Notes: a model not told the origin generated them from the letters alone. Counted from the first letter of the stretch, positions 9,611-19,062 are shown. The stretch is DNA of 64,000 nucleotides from Pseudomonas sp. RC10 (GCF_038397775.1 NZ_CP151650.1:3162001-3226000), one strand, 5' to 3'. Translations and numbers: made by a program.

Positions 9611-10339
9611 CACAACGGTGATAAAGACAGGGCGGATGAATTTGGCGCCGCCCTGGATAGCCGTTCTTGCCCCCAGAAACGCTCCTACCATCAGCGCCGA
9701 TCCCATCACCAGCCCGATGGCCCAGTCCACTGAGCCGTTGATGGCGAAGATGCTCAGCGCCGCCGCGTTGCTGACGAAGTTCATGCTGCGCGCCACGCCG
9801 CTGGCTTTCACCAGGTCCACCGGGTACATCAACAGCGTGCTCACCGTCCAGAACGCGCCGGTGCCGGGACCCGCCACGCCGTCGTAGAAACCCAGCCCCA
9901 GGCCTTGGGGAAGCTGCCACTTGGTTTTGATCAGCGCGTTGCTGTCCAGAGGGGCCTTGGGCGTACCGCCGAATAACAGGTACAGGCCGCAGCCGAAGAC
10001 GATCACCGGCAGCATCTGATTCAACAGCTCGGCGGGCAGGTAGTGAGCGATCACCGCACCCACCAGCGCACCAATGGCCGTGCCGATCAGCGCGCGGGTC
10101 CACTGTCTGGGGTGGAACAGCTTACGACGATAAAACGTGAACCCGGCAGTGGCCGAGCCGAAGGTCGAGCTGAGCTTGTTGGTGCCCAGCACCAGATGCG
10201 GCGGCAGGCCAGCGGTGAGCAGAGCAGGGGTGGTCAGCAGGCCGCCGCCCCCGGCAATGGCATCGATGAACCCTGCCACAAAAGCGACCAGGGCTAGCAC
10301 CACGAGGGTGGTGGGATCTACGGAAAGTTCGAACGGCAT
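9566..10339 (-). CDS. TSUP (TauE/SafE) family membrane permease
   Basis: 257 residues with about eight hydrophobic helices and the family hallmark of two repeats, each starting with a GxxxGxxDAIxGGGG-like loop (here [12 protein letters not shown] near the N-terminus, with [12 protein letters not shown] in the second half). TSUP proteins move small anions such as sulfite, sulfoacetate or organosulfur compounds across the inner membrane; the substrate cannot be read from sequence. It is transcribed towards nudC and overlaps it tail to tail by 45 bp. Upstream is a REP doublet. Confidence 0.88.
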   Translation of the reverse strand: MPFELSVDPTTLVVLALVAFVAGFIDAIAGGGGLLTTPALLTAGLPPHLVLGTNKLSSTFGSATAGFTFYRRKLFHPRQWTRALIGTAIGALVGAVIAHYLPAELLNQMLPVIVFGCGLYLLFGGTPKAPLDSNALIKTKWQLPQGLGLGFYDGVAGPGTGAFWTVSTLLMYPVDLVKASGVARSMNFVSNAAALSIFAINGSVDWAIGLVMGSALMVGAFLGARTAIQGGAKFIRPVFITVVLGLTIRLAWQHWFH

Positions 10340-10464
10340 GGGCAGGGCTTACTGGGCAGACGGGCAGAATGGCTGCCCGGAAGCGCGGCATTCTACCGGT
10401 AAGCCAAGCGAGTTGCAGGCCGATTCCTTTGTGTCCGCCCGAATATCGGCTCTGAAATGCAGAA

Positions 10465-10572
10465 CCTGTGGGAGCGAATTCATTCGCGAGACGGCTGTAC
10501 ATCCAAAACAGATTTATCGGATGTACTGGCCTCTCGTCGGTATGCCGAACAGAATGAATTCGCTCACACAGG
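10465..10572. repeat. REP doublet, type A (inverted pair)
   Basis: Left arm CTGTGGGAGCGAATTCATTC and an inverted, slightly decayed right arm (AATGAATTCGCTCACACAGG). This is one of eight type-A doublets in the window, all intergenic and 89-108 bp long. Confidence 0.85.
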
Positions 10573-10606
10573 TCGGGTATGCGTTTGGTTCGTTACATCG
10601 GGCGTT

Positions 10607-11746
10607 TCAAATATCCGAAACCTTCACCCAACGCATCTCCGTGGCTGCCACGCGAATCGCCGTTGCCAGCCGCTCCACCTCCAGTGCCTCGGCAAAATCC
10701 GGGCCTTCACTGCTCTGGCCAGTCAGCGCCTGAATCAGTGCGTGGACTTCCAGTGTCTTAAGTTCGTTGTAGCCCAGTTGATGCCCCGGTGCCGGGCAAA
10801 ACGCTGCGTAGCTGGGTTGCGTCGGGCCCGCGAGGATTCGCTGGAAACCATCTCGACCCGGCGCGCCGGAGCGGTACAGGCGAAGCTCGTTGAGACGCTC
10901 CTGATCGAAGGCCAACGTGCCCAACGTGCCGCTGATCTCGAAACTCAGATGGTTCTTGTAGCCATGCTTGAGCCAGCTCGTGCCAAACGTGCCCCGTGCG
11001 CCATTGGCGAAACGCAGCAGAGCGTACGTCTGGTCATCAATGGCGATGGGGCGCTGTTCCTGACTGCCTTGGGTCGCGGGGCGTTGTGCGTGGACGGTCT
11101 GCGAATCTGCGCTCACGGCTTCGACATCGCCCAACAGGTACCGCGCCATGGCCAGCAAATGGCTGCCGAGGTCCGCCAGTGCACCGCCGGCGTGGGCCTG
11201 CTCACAGCGCCACGACCATGGCTGCTGCGGGTTGCCCATGAAGTCTTCGCTGAATTCGCCCTGAAAGCTGACGATCTGCCCCAATTCACCGCTCTGAATC
11301 ATTTCGCGGGCCAAGCCGATGATCGGGTTGTGCTGGTAGTTGTAGCCGACGCGGGTCACGACCCCGGCCTTCTGCGCCGCGCTGTGCATCTCGCGGGCCT
11401 GCTCCAGACTCACCGCCAGCGGCTTCTCGCAATACACCGCTTTACCGGCTTCAAGCGCGCCCATGGCCATGGGGAAATGCAGGTGGTTGGGCGTGGTGAT
11501 CGCCACGAGATCGACGGCGGGGTCGCTGATCAGCTGCTGCCAATCGGCATGGCTGCGGTCAAACCCCCAGGAGCGCGCGCACTGCTCGGCGCGGGTGGCA
11601 TCGGCGTCGGCCAGTGCGGCGAGTTTGAGGTTGACGGGGAGGTCGAAGGTGGTGCGGGCATTGTGAAAGGCCAGAGCGTGTGCCCGCCCCATGAAACCTG
11701 TACCGATCAAGCCTACGCCCAGATCCGGAAGCGACGTTTCGCGCAT
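10607..11746 (-). CDS. Gfo/Idh/MocA family NAD(P)-dependent oxidoreductase
   Basis: 379 residues. An N-terminal Rossmann fold with GLIGTGFMGRAHA binds NAD(P). The EKPLA motif (CEKPLAVSLEQA) carries the conserved lysine of this family, and the C-terminal alpha/beta domain includes GGALADLGSHL, with the usual aspartate/histidine pair. Relatives oxidise sugars, inositols or related cyclic polyols; the substrate is unknown here. It sits alone between two REP doublets with no transporter or sugar operon nearby, so context does not help. Confidence 0.9.
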   Translation of the reverse strand: MRETSLPDLGVGLIGTGFMGRAHALAFHNARTTFDLPVNLKLAALADADATRAEQCARSWGFDRSHADWQQLISDPAVDLVAITTPNHLHFPMAMGALEAGKAVYCEKPLAVSLEQAREMHSAAQKAGVVTRVGYNYQHNPIIGLAREMIQSGELGQIVSFQGEFSEDFMGNPQQPWSWRCEQAHAGGALADLGSHLLAMARYLLGDVEAVSADSQTVHAQRPATQGSQEQRPIAIDDQTYALLRFANGARGTFGTSWLKHGYKNHLSFEISGTLGTLAFDQERLNELRLYRSGAPGRDGFQRILAGPTQPSYAAFCPAPGHQLGYNELKTLEVHALIQALTGQSSEGPDFAEALEVERLATAIRVAATEMRWVKVSDI

Positions 11747-11876
11747 GACAGCGTCCTTGAAGGAATGTTGTTGTGCGGAAAATGTATTCGCGGATGGGGT
11801 TTGATGGAATCTTTATTCCATCAAATACACCTCAGATTCGCCTCAGTGAGGAGTGACTGGCCTGACGCAAGCTCAA

Positions 11877-11965
11877 CTGTGGGAGCGAATTCATTCGCGA
11901 AGGCGGTTCATCCGACGCAGATGCATCGTCTGGACGACCATTCGCGAATGAATTCGCTCCCACAG
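11877..11965. repeat. REP doublet, type A (inverted pair)
   Basis: CTGTGGGAGCGAATTCATTC at the left and its nearly exact inverse ending CGCTCCCACAG at the right, 89 bp in all, between two minus-strand genes. Confidence 0.88.
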
Positions 11966-11995
11966 AGGGATCACGGACAGGGCCGAAGGCGGTGG

Positions 11996-12763
11996 TCAGG
12001 ACAGGAACCCGCCATCGACATTCAACGCCACACCCGTGGTATAGCTCGACGCATCGCTGGCCAGGTACAACACGGTCCCGGCCATCTCGCTCGGGGCGGC
12101 CACGCGCTTGAGTGGGATCTGCGCCAATGCGGTTTTCAAAATGGCGTCGTTGCTCACCAGCGCCGAGGCGAACTTGGTGTCGGTCAGGCCCGGCAGCAAC
12201 GCGTTGCAGCGAATCCCGAACTGCGCGCATTCCTTGGCGAAGACCTTGGTCATGTTGATCACGGCTGCCTTGGTCACCGAATAGATGCCCTGGAACACCC
12301 CCGGTGAGACCCCGTTGATCGAGGCCACATTGATGATGCTGCCGCCGCCGTGTTCGCGCATCAGCTTGCCCGCTTCCACCGACATGAAGAAGTAGCCGCG
12401 AATGTTCACGTCCACGGTTTTCTGGAAGGCGCCGAGGTCGGTGTCCAGTACGTTGCAGAATTGCGGGTTGGTGGCCGCGTTGTTGACCAGAATGTCGAGG
12501 CGTCCGAACTCTTCACGAATGCGCGCAAAGACCCCGCTGATCTGTTCCATCTCGCCAATGTGGCAGGCAATCGCGGTGGCCTTGCCGCCGTCGGCGATGA
12601 TTGCGTCAGCCACGTGCTGGCAGCCGTCAAGCTTGCGGCTGGAGACGATGACGTGGGCGCCTTGCTGGGCCAGCAGTTTGGCGATGGCCTCGCCGATGCC
12701 ACGGCTGGCGCCGGACACGAAGGCGATCTTGCCGTCGAGGTCGAACAGTTGAGTCTTGGACAT
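11996..12763 (-). CDS. Short-chain dehydrogenase/reductase (SDR)
   Basis: 255 residues, classical SDR. The cofactor loop is SGASRGIGEAIA near residue 18, then NNAATN, and the catalytic Ser-Tyr-Lys set is visible as INVASINGV and YSVTKAAV. The start at 12763 (MSKTQLF) has AAGGAAG upstream; the frame extends 8 codons further without support. The gene lies 38 bp downstream of an APH-like kinase gene on the same strand, a pair common in Pseudomonas where SDR, phosphotransferase and acyl-CoA dehydrogenase-like genes occur together in acyl or alcohol catabolism. The substrate is unknown. Confidence 0.9.
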   Translation of the reverse strand: MSKTQLFDLDGKIAFVSGASRGIGEAIAKLLAQQGAHVIVSSRKLDGCQHVADAIIADGGKATAIACHIGEMEQISGVFARIREEFGRLDILVNNAATNPQFCNVLDTDLGAFQKTVDVNIRGYFFMSVEAGKLMREHGGGSIINVASINGVSPGVFQGIYSVTKAAVINMTKVFAKECAQFGIRCNALLPGLTDTKFASALVSNDAILKTALAQIPLKRVAAPSEMAGTVLYLASDASSYTTGVALNVDGGFLS

Positions 12764-12801
12764 GTTGTCTTCCTTATCCTGTCGCAAAGGGTTAAGCGCC
12801 G

Positions 12802-13869
12802 TCAGAGGCTAGAGCGGTCAATCACTTGCAAGGCCATGTGTTCCAGCAGTTTGTTCATGTGAATGAACTGGGCAAAACGCTTGTCCTGAGTCTGGCCGTG
12901 GAAAAACCGGTAGTAAATCTGCTGGACGATGCCTGCCAGTCGGAACAGCCCGTAGGTGTAGTAAAAGTCGAAGTTATCGATGCGAATCCCGGAGCGTTGG
13001 GCGTAATACGCGACGATTTGCTCGCGGGTCAGCATGCCGGGTGCGTGGCTCGGCTGGCGGCGCATCAATTGGACTGGGGCGGGGTCATCGGCCTGAATCC
13101 AGTAGGCCAGGCTGTTGCCCAGGTCCATCAGCGGGTCGCCGAGGGTGGTCAGCTCCCAGTCGAGCACGCCGATGATCTGCATCGGGTTGTCGGGGTCGAG
13201 GATCACGTTGTCGAAGCGGTAATCGTTGTGCACCAGGCTCGACGTTGGGTGATCGGCGGGTTTCTTGTCGTCGAGCCAACGGGCGACCTTTTCCCAGCTG
13301 GGTGCGTCCGGGGTGCGGGCCTTTTCATAGCGCTCGGCCCAGCCACGAATCTGTCGCTCGACATAGCCCTGCGGTTTGCCCAGATCGCCAAGGCCGCACG
13401 CCGTGTAATCCACCTGATGCAAGTCCACCAGTTTGTCGATGAAGCTTTTGCACAGCGCTTCGGTCCGCGCGGTATCGAAGTTCAGTTCGGCAGGCAGTTC
13501 GGCGCGCAAAATGATGCCCTTGACCCGCTCCATGACGTAGAACTCAGCGCCAATCACCGAGTCGTCGGTGCAGTGCACGTAAGCCTTGGGGCAGTAGGGA
13601 AAGGCGTCTTTGAGCTGGTTGAGGATGCGGAATTCGCGGCCCATGTCGTGGGCGCTTTTCGCCTTGTGGCCGAACGGTGGGCGGCGCAAGACGAATTCCT
13701 GCTCGGGGTATTTCAGCAGGTAGGTCAGGTTGGACGCGCCACCGGGAAACTGGCTGATCTGCGCGGTGCCGCTCAGGCCCGGAATATGGGCTTTGAGGTA
13801 CGGATCGATCAGCGCGGCATCGAGTTCTTCGCCGGATCGAACCTGGGTGGACTGGTCGGTGAGCGCCAT
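12802..13869 (-). CDS. APH-family phosphotransferase (ACAD10-like kinase)
   Basis: 355 residues, aminoglycoside-phosphotransferase/choline-kinase fold. The Brenner motif reads LVHNDYRFDNVI and the metal-binding segment reads GVLDWELTTLGDPLMDLG, both complete. The family includes the kinase domain of ACAD10/11, which phosphorylates 4-hydroxy acids or acyl-CoAs before dehydrogenation; drug resistance is not implied. The SDR gene follows 38 bp downstream, so the two are probably cotranscribed. It is separated from the upstream SCP2 gene by a terminator at about 14020-14050. Confidence 0.87.
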   Translation of the reverse strand: MALTDQSTQVRSGEELDAALIDPYLKAHIPGLSGTAQISQFPGGASNLTYLLKYPEQEFVLRRPPFGHKAKSAHDMGREFRILNQLKDAFPYCPKAYVHCTDDSVIGAEFYVMERVKGIILRAELPAELNFDTARTEALCKSFIDKLVDLHQVDYTACGLGDLGKPQGYVERQIRGWAERYEKARTPDAPSWEKVARWLDDKKPADHPTSSLVHNDYRFDNVILDPDNPMQIIGVLDWELTTLGDPLMDLGNSLAYWIQADDPAPVQLMRRQPSHAPGMLTREQIVAYYAQRSGIRIDNFDFYYTYGLFRLAGIVQQIYYRFFHGQTQDKRFAQFIHMNKLLEHMALQVIDRSSL

Positions 13870-14019
13870 GCTTATCCCTGTTGTTTATTTTGGAGGGTCA
13901 TGATCATTGACTAATCTAATGCGCGCACCGCCTGCCGGACAAGCCGTGCCGGGCCTTATTGGCGAGCGTGTTACGGGTCAATCAGCCGCTTTGATCCGGG
14001 TATCCGGAAACCATGGAGC

Positions 14020-14050
14020 AAAAAAAACCGAAGCCCGGAAGCTTCGGTTT
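14020..14050 (-). terminator. Rho-independent terminator after the SCP2 gene
   Basis: Stem CCGAAGC/GCTTCGG with a 6-nt loop at 14028-14047. It is flanked by eight A residues on the left (a U tract on the minus-strand transcript), as expected for termination of the SCP2 gene, whose stop lies about 40 bp upstream. Confidence 0.85.
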
Positions 14051-14088
14051 TCAGGATTCACATCGCAGCTCGTAGTGAAACCTGAGTT

Positions 14089-14403
14089 TTATGACGGGAA
14101 CAGCTCGCTCAATTTCATCGCCAGCATCATGTCGCCTTCGGCGCGCAGTTTGCCGCCCATGAAGGCCTGCATGCCGTCGGTCTCGCCGCTGACGATGCCT
14201 TCCAGGGTTTCGCCGTCCATGACCAGGGTCACTTGGGCGTCAGGGTTTTCGCCTTCCTGCAGCTCGCAGGTCTTGTCCTTGACGATCAGCGAGAAGTTCT
14301 TGGTTTCGTCGATACGGAAACCGAACACCAGGTCCAGGCCCGCAGCGGCTTCCGGGTTGAACTTGGCTTTCATGGCTTGTACGGCGTCGGCTACGGAGGT
14401 CAT
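14089..14403 (-). CDS. SCP2 sterol-binding domain protein
   Basis: A 104-residue single-domain SCP2 protein, the usual length for stand-alone bacterial members. The body begins MTSVADAVQAMKAKFNPEAA and contains the family segment VTLVMDGETLEGIVSGE with a C-terminal KLRAEGDMMLAMKLSELF helix. SCP2 folds bind acyl-CoA, fatty acids or other hydrophobic ligands in the cytosol. It follows a histidine phosphatase gene by 57 bp on the same strand and ends at a clear terminator, so these two probably form one operon. Confidence 0.9.
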   Translation of the reverse strand: MTSVADAVQAMKAKFNPEAAAGLDLVFGFRIDETKNFSLIVKDKTCELQEGENPDAQVTLVMDGETLEGIVSGETDGMQAFMGGKLRAEGDMMLAMKLSELFPS

Positions 14404-14460
14404 GGGGTCATCCTTTTATATGAGTGATTGCTGGCACCTTGCGGGTGCGATTGGCCGGGC

Positions 14461-15171
14461 TCAGCGGTAGGTGATGAGCTCCGGCGCCTTCATCAGTTGC
14501 AGGTGCGCAAGACTGTTGAAGGAAGCCAGGGACACCTCGCGACCCCGGAATTTCAGGTGGTTGAGCGAGGTGTTGACGATTTGCCAGTTGAGTTCGAATG
14601 CCTGCGTTGCAGGCATCCGGGTGATCAGGTGGAGCAGGGCGGTGATGGTGCCGCCGGAGGTGAACACGGCGATGCGGTCGTTGTGACTGGCGCTCTCGAG
14701 AATCCGGTCGAGGCCTGCCTTCACCTGTTCGACGAACGCCAGCCAGCTTTGCAACGCCGGAGTGTCGTGCTCGCCGCCGAGCCAGCGACCGACGATCAGC
14801 GCAAACAGGCGCTGGAATTCGGCGCGGTTGTGCGCCGCATTGCGCATGATCTCCAGCGCGTGCGGCTCATCGCTCAACATCGCGGGGAGCAGGGCGCGGA
14901 TCACCGCTTCGGCGTCGAATTCGTTGAAGGCGGGATCGGTTTCAAGCGGAGGCGTGGTAAGGCCTGCGGCGTCCATTTGCGCCAGCGCCGTTTCGGCAGT
15001 GTGGCGTTGACGAAACAGATTGCCCGATAGGCAGCGATCAAACGTCAGACCCAACTGCGCCAGGTGCGCGCCGAGGACTTCGGCCTGGCGATAACCGGTC
15101 GGCGACAGAACGTCGTAATCGTCCGCACCAAAAGAAGCCTGGCCATGTCGTATCAGATAGATGCTGCCCAC
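14461..15171 (-). CDS. Histidine phosphatase family protein
   Basis: 236 residues from a GTG start. The catalytic LIRHGQ motif is at residues 5-10, and the conserved second arginine and the C-terminal histidine region (TSGGTITALLHLI) are recognisable, although the usual second-His motif reads TSGGTI rather than SHGG. It is a phosphoglycerate-mutase-like phosphatase with unknown substrate. It is upstream of the SCP2 gene and divergent from sohB (204 bp apart). Confidence 0.85.
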   Translation of the reverse strand: MGSIYLIRHGQASFGADDYDVLSPTGYRQAEVLGAHLAQLGLTFDRCLSGNLFRQRHTAETALAQMDAAGLTTPPLETDPAFNEFDAEAVIRALLPAMLSDEPHALEIMRNAAHNRAEFQRLFALIVGRWLGGEHDTPALQSWLAFVEQVKAGLDRILESASHNDRIAVFTSGGTITALLHLITRMPATQAFELNWQIVNTSLNHLKFRGREVSLASFNSLAHLQLMKAPELITYR

Positions 15172-15375
15172 GTCCGCGTCGTCCCGGTACGTTGAAAGTG
15201 TTGGGAGGTTATGAGGACGGTGCAGGGTCTGTCAATGAAAAAACATACGCTTGTTTGAATTGGTCGATTGTCATGATCTTTGACGGTTGCGCGACTGGCC
15301 CGGCGCAAGGCACGCCGGTATGCTGGGCTCATTCGCGATCCTGTCCCGGATCAGACGTACAGGTGAGGAGTTTCT

Positions 15376-16398
15376 GTGGAGTTCATGTTCGATTACGCCA
15401 GCTTTCTGGCAAAGACCGTCACGGTGGTGGTCGCGATTGTCGTGGTGCTGGTTGTCATCGCGTCAATGCGCGGTCGCGGTCGTCGTGGCGCCGGGGGTCA
15501 GTTGCACGTGACCAAGCTCAATGATTTCTACAAGGGCCTGCGCGACCGCCTCGAAGGCTCGCTGCTGGACAAGGCCCGCCTGAAGGCGCTGCGCAAGGCC
15601 CAGGCCAAGGAGCAGAAGAAGGATAAGAAACAGCCGGTGGTCAAGCCGCGCGTCTATGTGCTGGATTTCGACGGTGACATCAAGGCCTCGGCCACCGAGA
15701 GCATGCGCCACGAGATCACTGCGCTGTTGACCCTCGCCACTGACAAGGACGAAGTGGTGCTGCGTCTGGAAAGTGGCGGCGGCATGGTGCACAGCTACGG
15801 CCTGGCGTCGTCGCAACTGGCGCGGATTCGTCAGGCGGGCATTCCGCTGACGATCTGCATCGACAAGGTGGCGGCCAGCGGCGGCTACATGATGGCCTGT
15901 ATCGGCAACCGCATCATCAGCGCGCCGTTCGCCGTGCTGGGCTCGATTGGCGTGGTGGCGCAGCTGCCGAACGTGAATCGCCTGCTGAAGAAGCACGACA
16001 TCGACTTCGAAGTGCTGACTGCCGGTGAATACAAACGCACGCTGACCGTGTTTGGCGAAAACACCGAGAAGGGCCGCGAGAAATTCCAGCAAGACCTGGA
16101 CATCACTCACGAGTTATTCAAGAACTTCGTCGCCAGCTACCGCCCGCAATTGCAGATCGATGAAGTGGCCACCGGTGAAGTCTGGCTGGGCATGGCCGCC
16201 AAGGACAAACAGTTGGTTGATGAGCTGAAGACCAGCGACGAGTACCTGGCCGACAAGGCCAAGACCGCCGAGGTTTTCCATTTGCACTATGCCGAGCGCA
16301 AGAGTTTGCAGGAGCGCGTGGGCCTGGCGGCCAGCGGCTCGGTGGATCGTCTGGTGACAGGCTGGTGGAGCCGGTTGATGCAGCAGCGGTTCTGGTGA
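15376..16398 (+). CDS. sohB: Inner-membrane peptidase SohB (S49 family)
   Basis: 340 residues. An N-terminal membrane helix (about 8-31) precedes a charged region and the S49 protease domain. The nucleophilic serine lies in DKVAASGGYMMA, and an upstream VLRLESGGGMVHSYG segment matches the signal-peptide-peptidase fold. The catalytic lysine is probably in TAGEYKRTL. SohB degrades membrane or signal peptides at the cytoplasmic membrane. The start is GTG at 15376, preceded by GAGGAG at 5-6 nt; the in-frame ATG 9 bp later is spaced too far. A terminator follows at 16540-16575. Confidence 0.92.
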   Translation: MEFMFDYASFLAKTVTVVVAIVVVLVVIASMRGRGRRGAGGQLHVTKLNDFYKGLRDRLEGSLLDKARLKALRKAQAKEQKKDKKQPVVKPRVYVLDFDGDIKASATESMRHEITALLTLATDKDEVVLRLESGGGMVHSYGLASSQLARIRQAGIPLTICIDKVAASGGYMMACIGNRIISAPFAVLGSIGVVAQLPNVNRLLKKHDIDFEVLTAGEYKRTLTVFGENTEKGREKFQQDLDITHELFKNFVASYRPQLQIDEVATGEVWLGMAAKDKQLVDELKTSDEYLADKAKTAEVFHLHYAERKSLQERVGLAASGSVDRLVTGWWSRLMQQRFW

Positions 16399-16401
16399 TC
16401 G

Positions 16402-16422
16402 TTCCCACGCTCCGCGTGGGAA
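16402..16422. repeat. Short palindrome (TTCCCACGC-tcc-GCGTGGGAA)
   Basis: A perfect 9-bp inverted repeat with a 3-nt loop immediately after sohB. It resembles a dispersed Pseudomonas REP-like hairpin and may stabilise the 3' end of the transcript. Confidence 0.6.
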
Positions 16423-16480
16423 TGCAGCCCTCGACGCTCGCGTCGCCCCTGGCGGGTCATCACTGACACAGCGCCTCACG

Positions 16481-16508
16481 TGTAGGAGCCGGCTTGCTGG
16501 CTCCTACA
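16481..16508. repeat. Single REP-like palindrome (GTAGGAGCC..GGCTCCTAC)
   Basis: TGTAGGAGCCGGCTTGCTGG followed by its inverse CTCCTACA. It has the same core as the doublet at 26952-27040 but as one short hairpin, perhaps a deletion remnant. Confidence 0.65.
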
Positions 16509-16539
16509 GGTGTGTGACTCACTTCAAAATAGCCATACG

Positions 16540-16575
16540 AAAAAGCCCCGGCTTCTCACGGAGCCGGGGCTTTTT
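16540..16575. terminator. Strong bidirectional rho-independent terminator
   Basis: AAAAAGCCCCGGCT and AGCCGGGGCTTTTT form a 9-bp GC-rich stem extended by A-T pairs. It lies between convergent sohB (+) and the DUF934 gene (-) and can serve both. Confidence 0.93.
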
Positions 16576-16598
16576 GTTGCTCGCTTTTCAGCGTCGAA

Positions 16599-17093
16599 TC
16601 AACGACGACGGAACAGCGGCAGTGGCTCGTCAGTGGCAGCCTGGTAGGTCACGGAGAAGTCTTTCAGGCTTTCCAGCGCCTCATACGGGTCTTTGTCCGC
16701 GCGAATGGCGAAGGCGTCGAAGCCGCAACGGCGCAGGTAGAACAGTTGATCGCGCAACACGTCGCCAATCGCCCGCAGTTCGCCCTTGAAGCCGTAGCGG
16801 TCGCGCAGCAGGCGCGCATTGGAGTAGCTGCGGCCGTCGGTGAATGCCGGAAAGTTCAGGGCAATGACCTGGAACTGGCTGGCGTCCTCACCGATTTCTT
16901 CGGCTTCTTCGTCGGCATCGAGCCACACGCCAAGGCCACCATCGCGAGCCTTGAGCGCATGGCCGTGGTCACGCCACAGCGCCAGCGGCACGATCAGGTC
17001 GTCGCAGTTGGACAGGCCGTCGAGGGTGGTGTCCTTCGGCAGCAGGTGCCAGGTCTCGTCGATGACTGCGTTGTTCTTAATGATTCGCTGCAT
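16599..17093 (-). CDS. DUF934 protein linked to sulfite reductase
   Basis: 164 residues. It contains the DUF934 core around FPAFTDGRSYSNARLLRDRYGFKGELRAIGDVLRDQLFYLRRCGFDAF (19-residue pieces of this are highly conserved). The family is almost always encoded next to cysI-type or nir-type sulfite/nitrite reductases and is thought to be an accessory protein; its biochemical role is not established. The start codon lies 17 bp inside the end of the upstream reductase gene (overlap 17077-17093), so it is translationally coupled. It ends just before a bidirectional terminator. Confidence 0.88.
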   Translation of the reverse strand: MQRIIKNNAVIDETWHLLPKDTTLDGLSNCDDLIVPLALWRDHGHALKARDGGLGVWLDADEEAEEIGEDASQFQVIALNFPAFTDGRSYSNARLLRDRYGFKGELRAIGDVLRDQLFYLRRCGFDAFAIRADKDPYEALESLKDFSVTYQAATDEPLPLFRRR

Positions 17094-18735
17094 AGACGCG
17101 CTCCTTGAAAGGGTCGATGCCGATACGCTGGTACGTGTCGATGAAACGCTCGTCTTCGTTGCGTTTTTCGACGTAGACGTTGATCAGCTTCTCGATCACG
17201 TCCGGCATGGCGTCCTGTGCGAACGACGGGCCAAGAATCTTGCCCAGGCTTGCATCCCGGCTGGCGCTGCCGCCCAGGGAAACCTGATAGAACTCTTCGC
17301 CTTTCTTGTCCACGCCCAGAATGCCGATATGGCCGACGTGGTGGTGGCCGCAAGCGTTCATGCAGCCGGAGATGTTCAGGTCCAGTTCGCCGATGTCGAA
17401 CAGGTAATCCAGGTCGTCGAAACGGCGCTGGATGGATTCGGCGATCGGGATCGACTTGGCGTTGGCCAGTGAGCAGAAATCACCGCCAGGGCAGCAGATG
17501 ATGTCGGTCAGCAGGCCGATGTTCGGGGTCGCAAAGCCTTGCTCACGCAGCTCGCCCCACATCGCGAACAGTTGGCTCTGCTCGACGTCGGCCAGAATCA
17601 CGTTCTGCTCGTGAGAGGTGCGCAATTGGCCGAAGCTGTAGCGGTCGGCCAGGTCGGCGATGCCGTCCAGCTGTTTGTCGGTGACGTCGCCCGGCGCCAC
17701 GCCGGTGGATTTAAGCGACAGGGTCACGGCCGCGTAGCCCGGCTTTTTATGGGCCAGGACGTTTCGGGTGCGCCAGCGGGCGAAACCCGGGTGTTCCTTG
17801 TCGAGTTGAGCCAGCTCGGCGCTGAAATCAGACAGCGCTTTATATTCAGGGTCGACGAAGTGCTTGGCGATGCGATGCACTTCGGCTTCGGTCAGGGTGG
17901 TCTGGCCGCCGCGCAGGTGCGCCATTTCGGCCTCGACTTTTTCAGCGAAGACTTCAGGCGTCAGGGCCTTGACCAGAATCTTGATGCGAGCCTTGTACTT
18001 GTTGTCACGACGGCCATAGCGGTTGTACACGCGCAGGATGGCGTCAAGGTAGCTCAACAGGTCTTGCCACGGCAGGAATTCGTTGATGAACGCACCCACC
18101 ACCGGTGTACGACCGAGGCCACCACCGACCAGCACGCGGAAGCCCAGCTCGCCCGCGGCGTTCTTGATCGGCTCCAGGCCGATGTCGTGCACTTCGATGG
18201 CGGCGCGGTCGGACGTCGAACCGTTGATCGCAATCTTGAACTTGCGCGGCAGGTAGGCGAATTCCGGGTGAAAGGTCGTCCACTGACGCACGATCTCGCA
18301 CCATGGGCGCGGGTCAACCAGTTCATCGGCAGCGACGCCGGCAAATTGGTCCGTGGTGACGTTGCGCAGGCAGTTGCCGCTGGTCTGGATCGCGTGCATC
18401 TGCACGGTCGCCAGTTCGGCGAGGATGTCGGGAATGTCTTCCAGCGCGGGCCAGTTGAACTGCACGTTCTGGCGGGTGCTGATGTGCGCGTAGCCTTTGT
18501 CGTAGTCGCGGGCGATTTTCGCCAGCATCCGTGTCTGACGCGAGGTCAGTTGTCCGTAAGGCACCGCCACGCGCAGCATCGGGGCGAAGCGCTGGATGTA
18601 GAGGCCGTTTTGCAGGCGGAGCGGGCGGAACTCTTCTTCGCTGAGTTCGCCGGCCAGATAGCGGCGGGTCTGGTCGCGGAACTGCTTGACGCGGTCCTCG
18701 ACGATCCGCTGATCGTACTCGTCGTATACGTACAT
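17077..18735 (-). CDS. cysI: Sulfite reductase hemoprotein (CysI-type, nitrite/sulfite reductase family)
   Basis: 552 residues with two ferredoxin-like repeats and siroheme-[4Fe-4S] ligands. The last cluster motif reads CPGGDFCSLA, then SGCMNACGHHH, which fits the C-x5-C ... C-x3-C pattern. TSGNCLRN and QNVQFNW supply siroheme contacts. It reduces sulfite to sulfide for cysteine synthesis. The frame runs to 18804, but the ATG at 18735 (MYVYDEYDQ) begins the conserved protein. The DUF934 gene overlaps its 3' end. The ferredoxin-type electron donor is not in the window. Confidence 0.92.
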   Translation of the reverse strand: MYVYDEYDQRIVEDRVKQFRDQTRRYLAGELSEEEFRPLRLQNGLYIQRFAPMLRVAVPYGQLTSRQTRMLAKIARDYDKGYAHISTRQNVQFNWPALEDIPDILAELATVQMHAIQTSGNCLRNVTTDQFAGVAADELVDPRPWCEIVRQWTTFHPEFAYLPRKFKIAINGSTSDRAAIEVHDIGLEPIKNAAGELGFRVLVGGGLGRTPVVGAFINEFLPWQDLLSYLDAILRVYNRYGRRDNKYKARIKILVKALTPEVFAEKVEAEMAHLRGGQTTLTEAEVHRIAKHFVDPEYKALSDFSAELAQLDKEHPGFARWRTRNVLAHKKPGYAAVTLSLKSTGVAPGDVTDKQLDGIADLADRYSFGQLRTSHEQNVILADVEQSQLFAMWGELREQGFATPNIGLLTDIICCPGGDFCSLANAKSIPIAESIQRRFDDLDYLFDIGELDLNISGCMNACGHHHVGHIGILGVDKKGEEFYQVSLGGSASRDASLGKILGPSFAQDAMPDVIEKLINVYVEKRNEDERFIDTYQRIGIDPFKERVYAANH

Positions 18736-19062
18736 GGTGGTCCTGTTCTCAGGCGGTTCACTGCTGTCCGGACGATCTGAGAGGCGATGCGATGCCGCCT
18801 GCATTCAGGATGTCCCGACAAATCTGCGCGCACGGTCGCGCAGCCTCAACGAGGCCGGGCGGAGGTTACCAGTTTGTGGATATGCGCAAAAGTGATGTTT
18901 GAATATAAGCAAAGAACCGAACGTGCTAAGCGCTTCGTCAGTTGCCCACGGTCCCCCTTGTGATAAGGACACGCCTCAACTTTACTCACGAGACAGCCGG
19001 GGTCAACCGTCTCCGGCAGGCTGGATCTGCAATCACCCATAAGACCGACAAGAGGCGATGCA
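18736..19062. other. Intergenic region between cysI and a 38-codon gene
   Basis: 327 bp holding the upstream region of cysI (minus) and of the small gene (plus). It has an AT-richer stretch near 18885-18915, where a sulfur regulator such as CysB might bind. No clear hairpin, riboswitch or RNA gene was seen. Confidence 0.4.

Noticed and set aside
12802..13869. Antibiotic resistance by the APH-fold gene
   Set aside because: Sequence style and its SDR neighbour fit the ACAD10-like catabolic kinases, not aminoglycoside-modifying enzymes.
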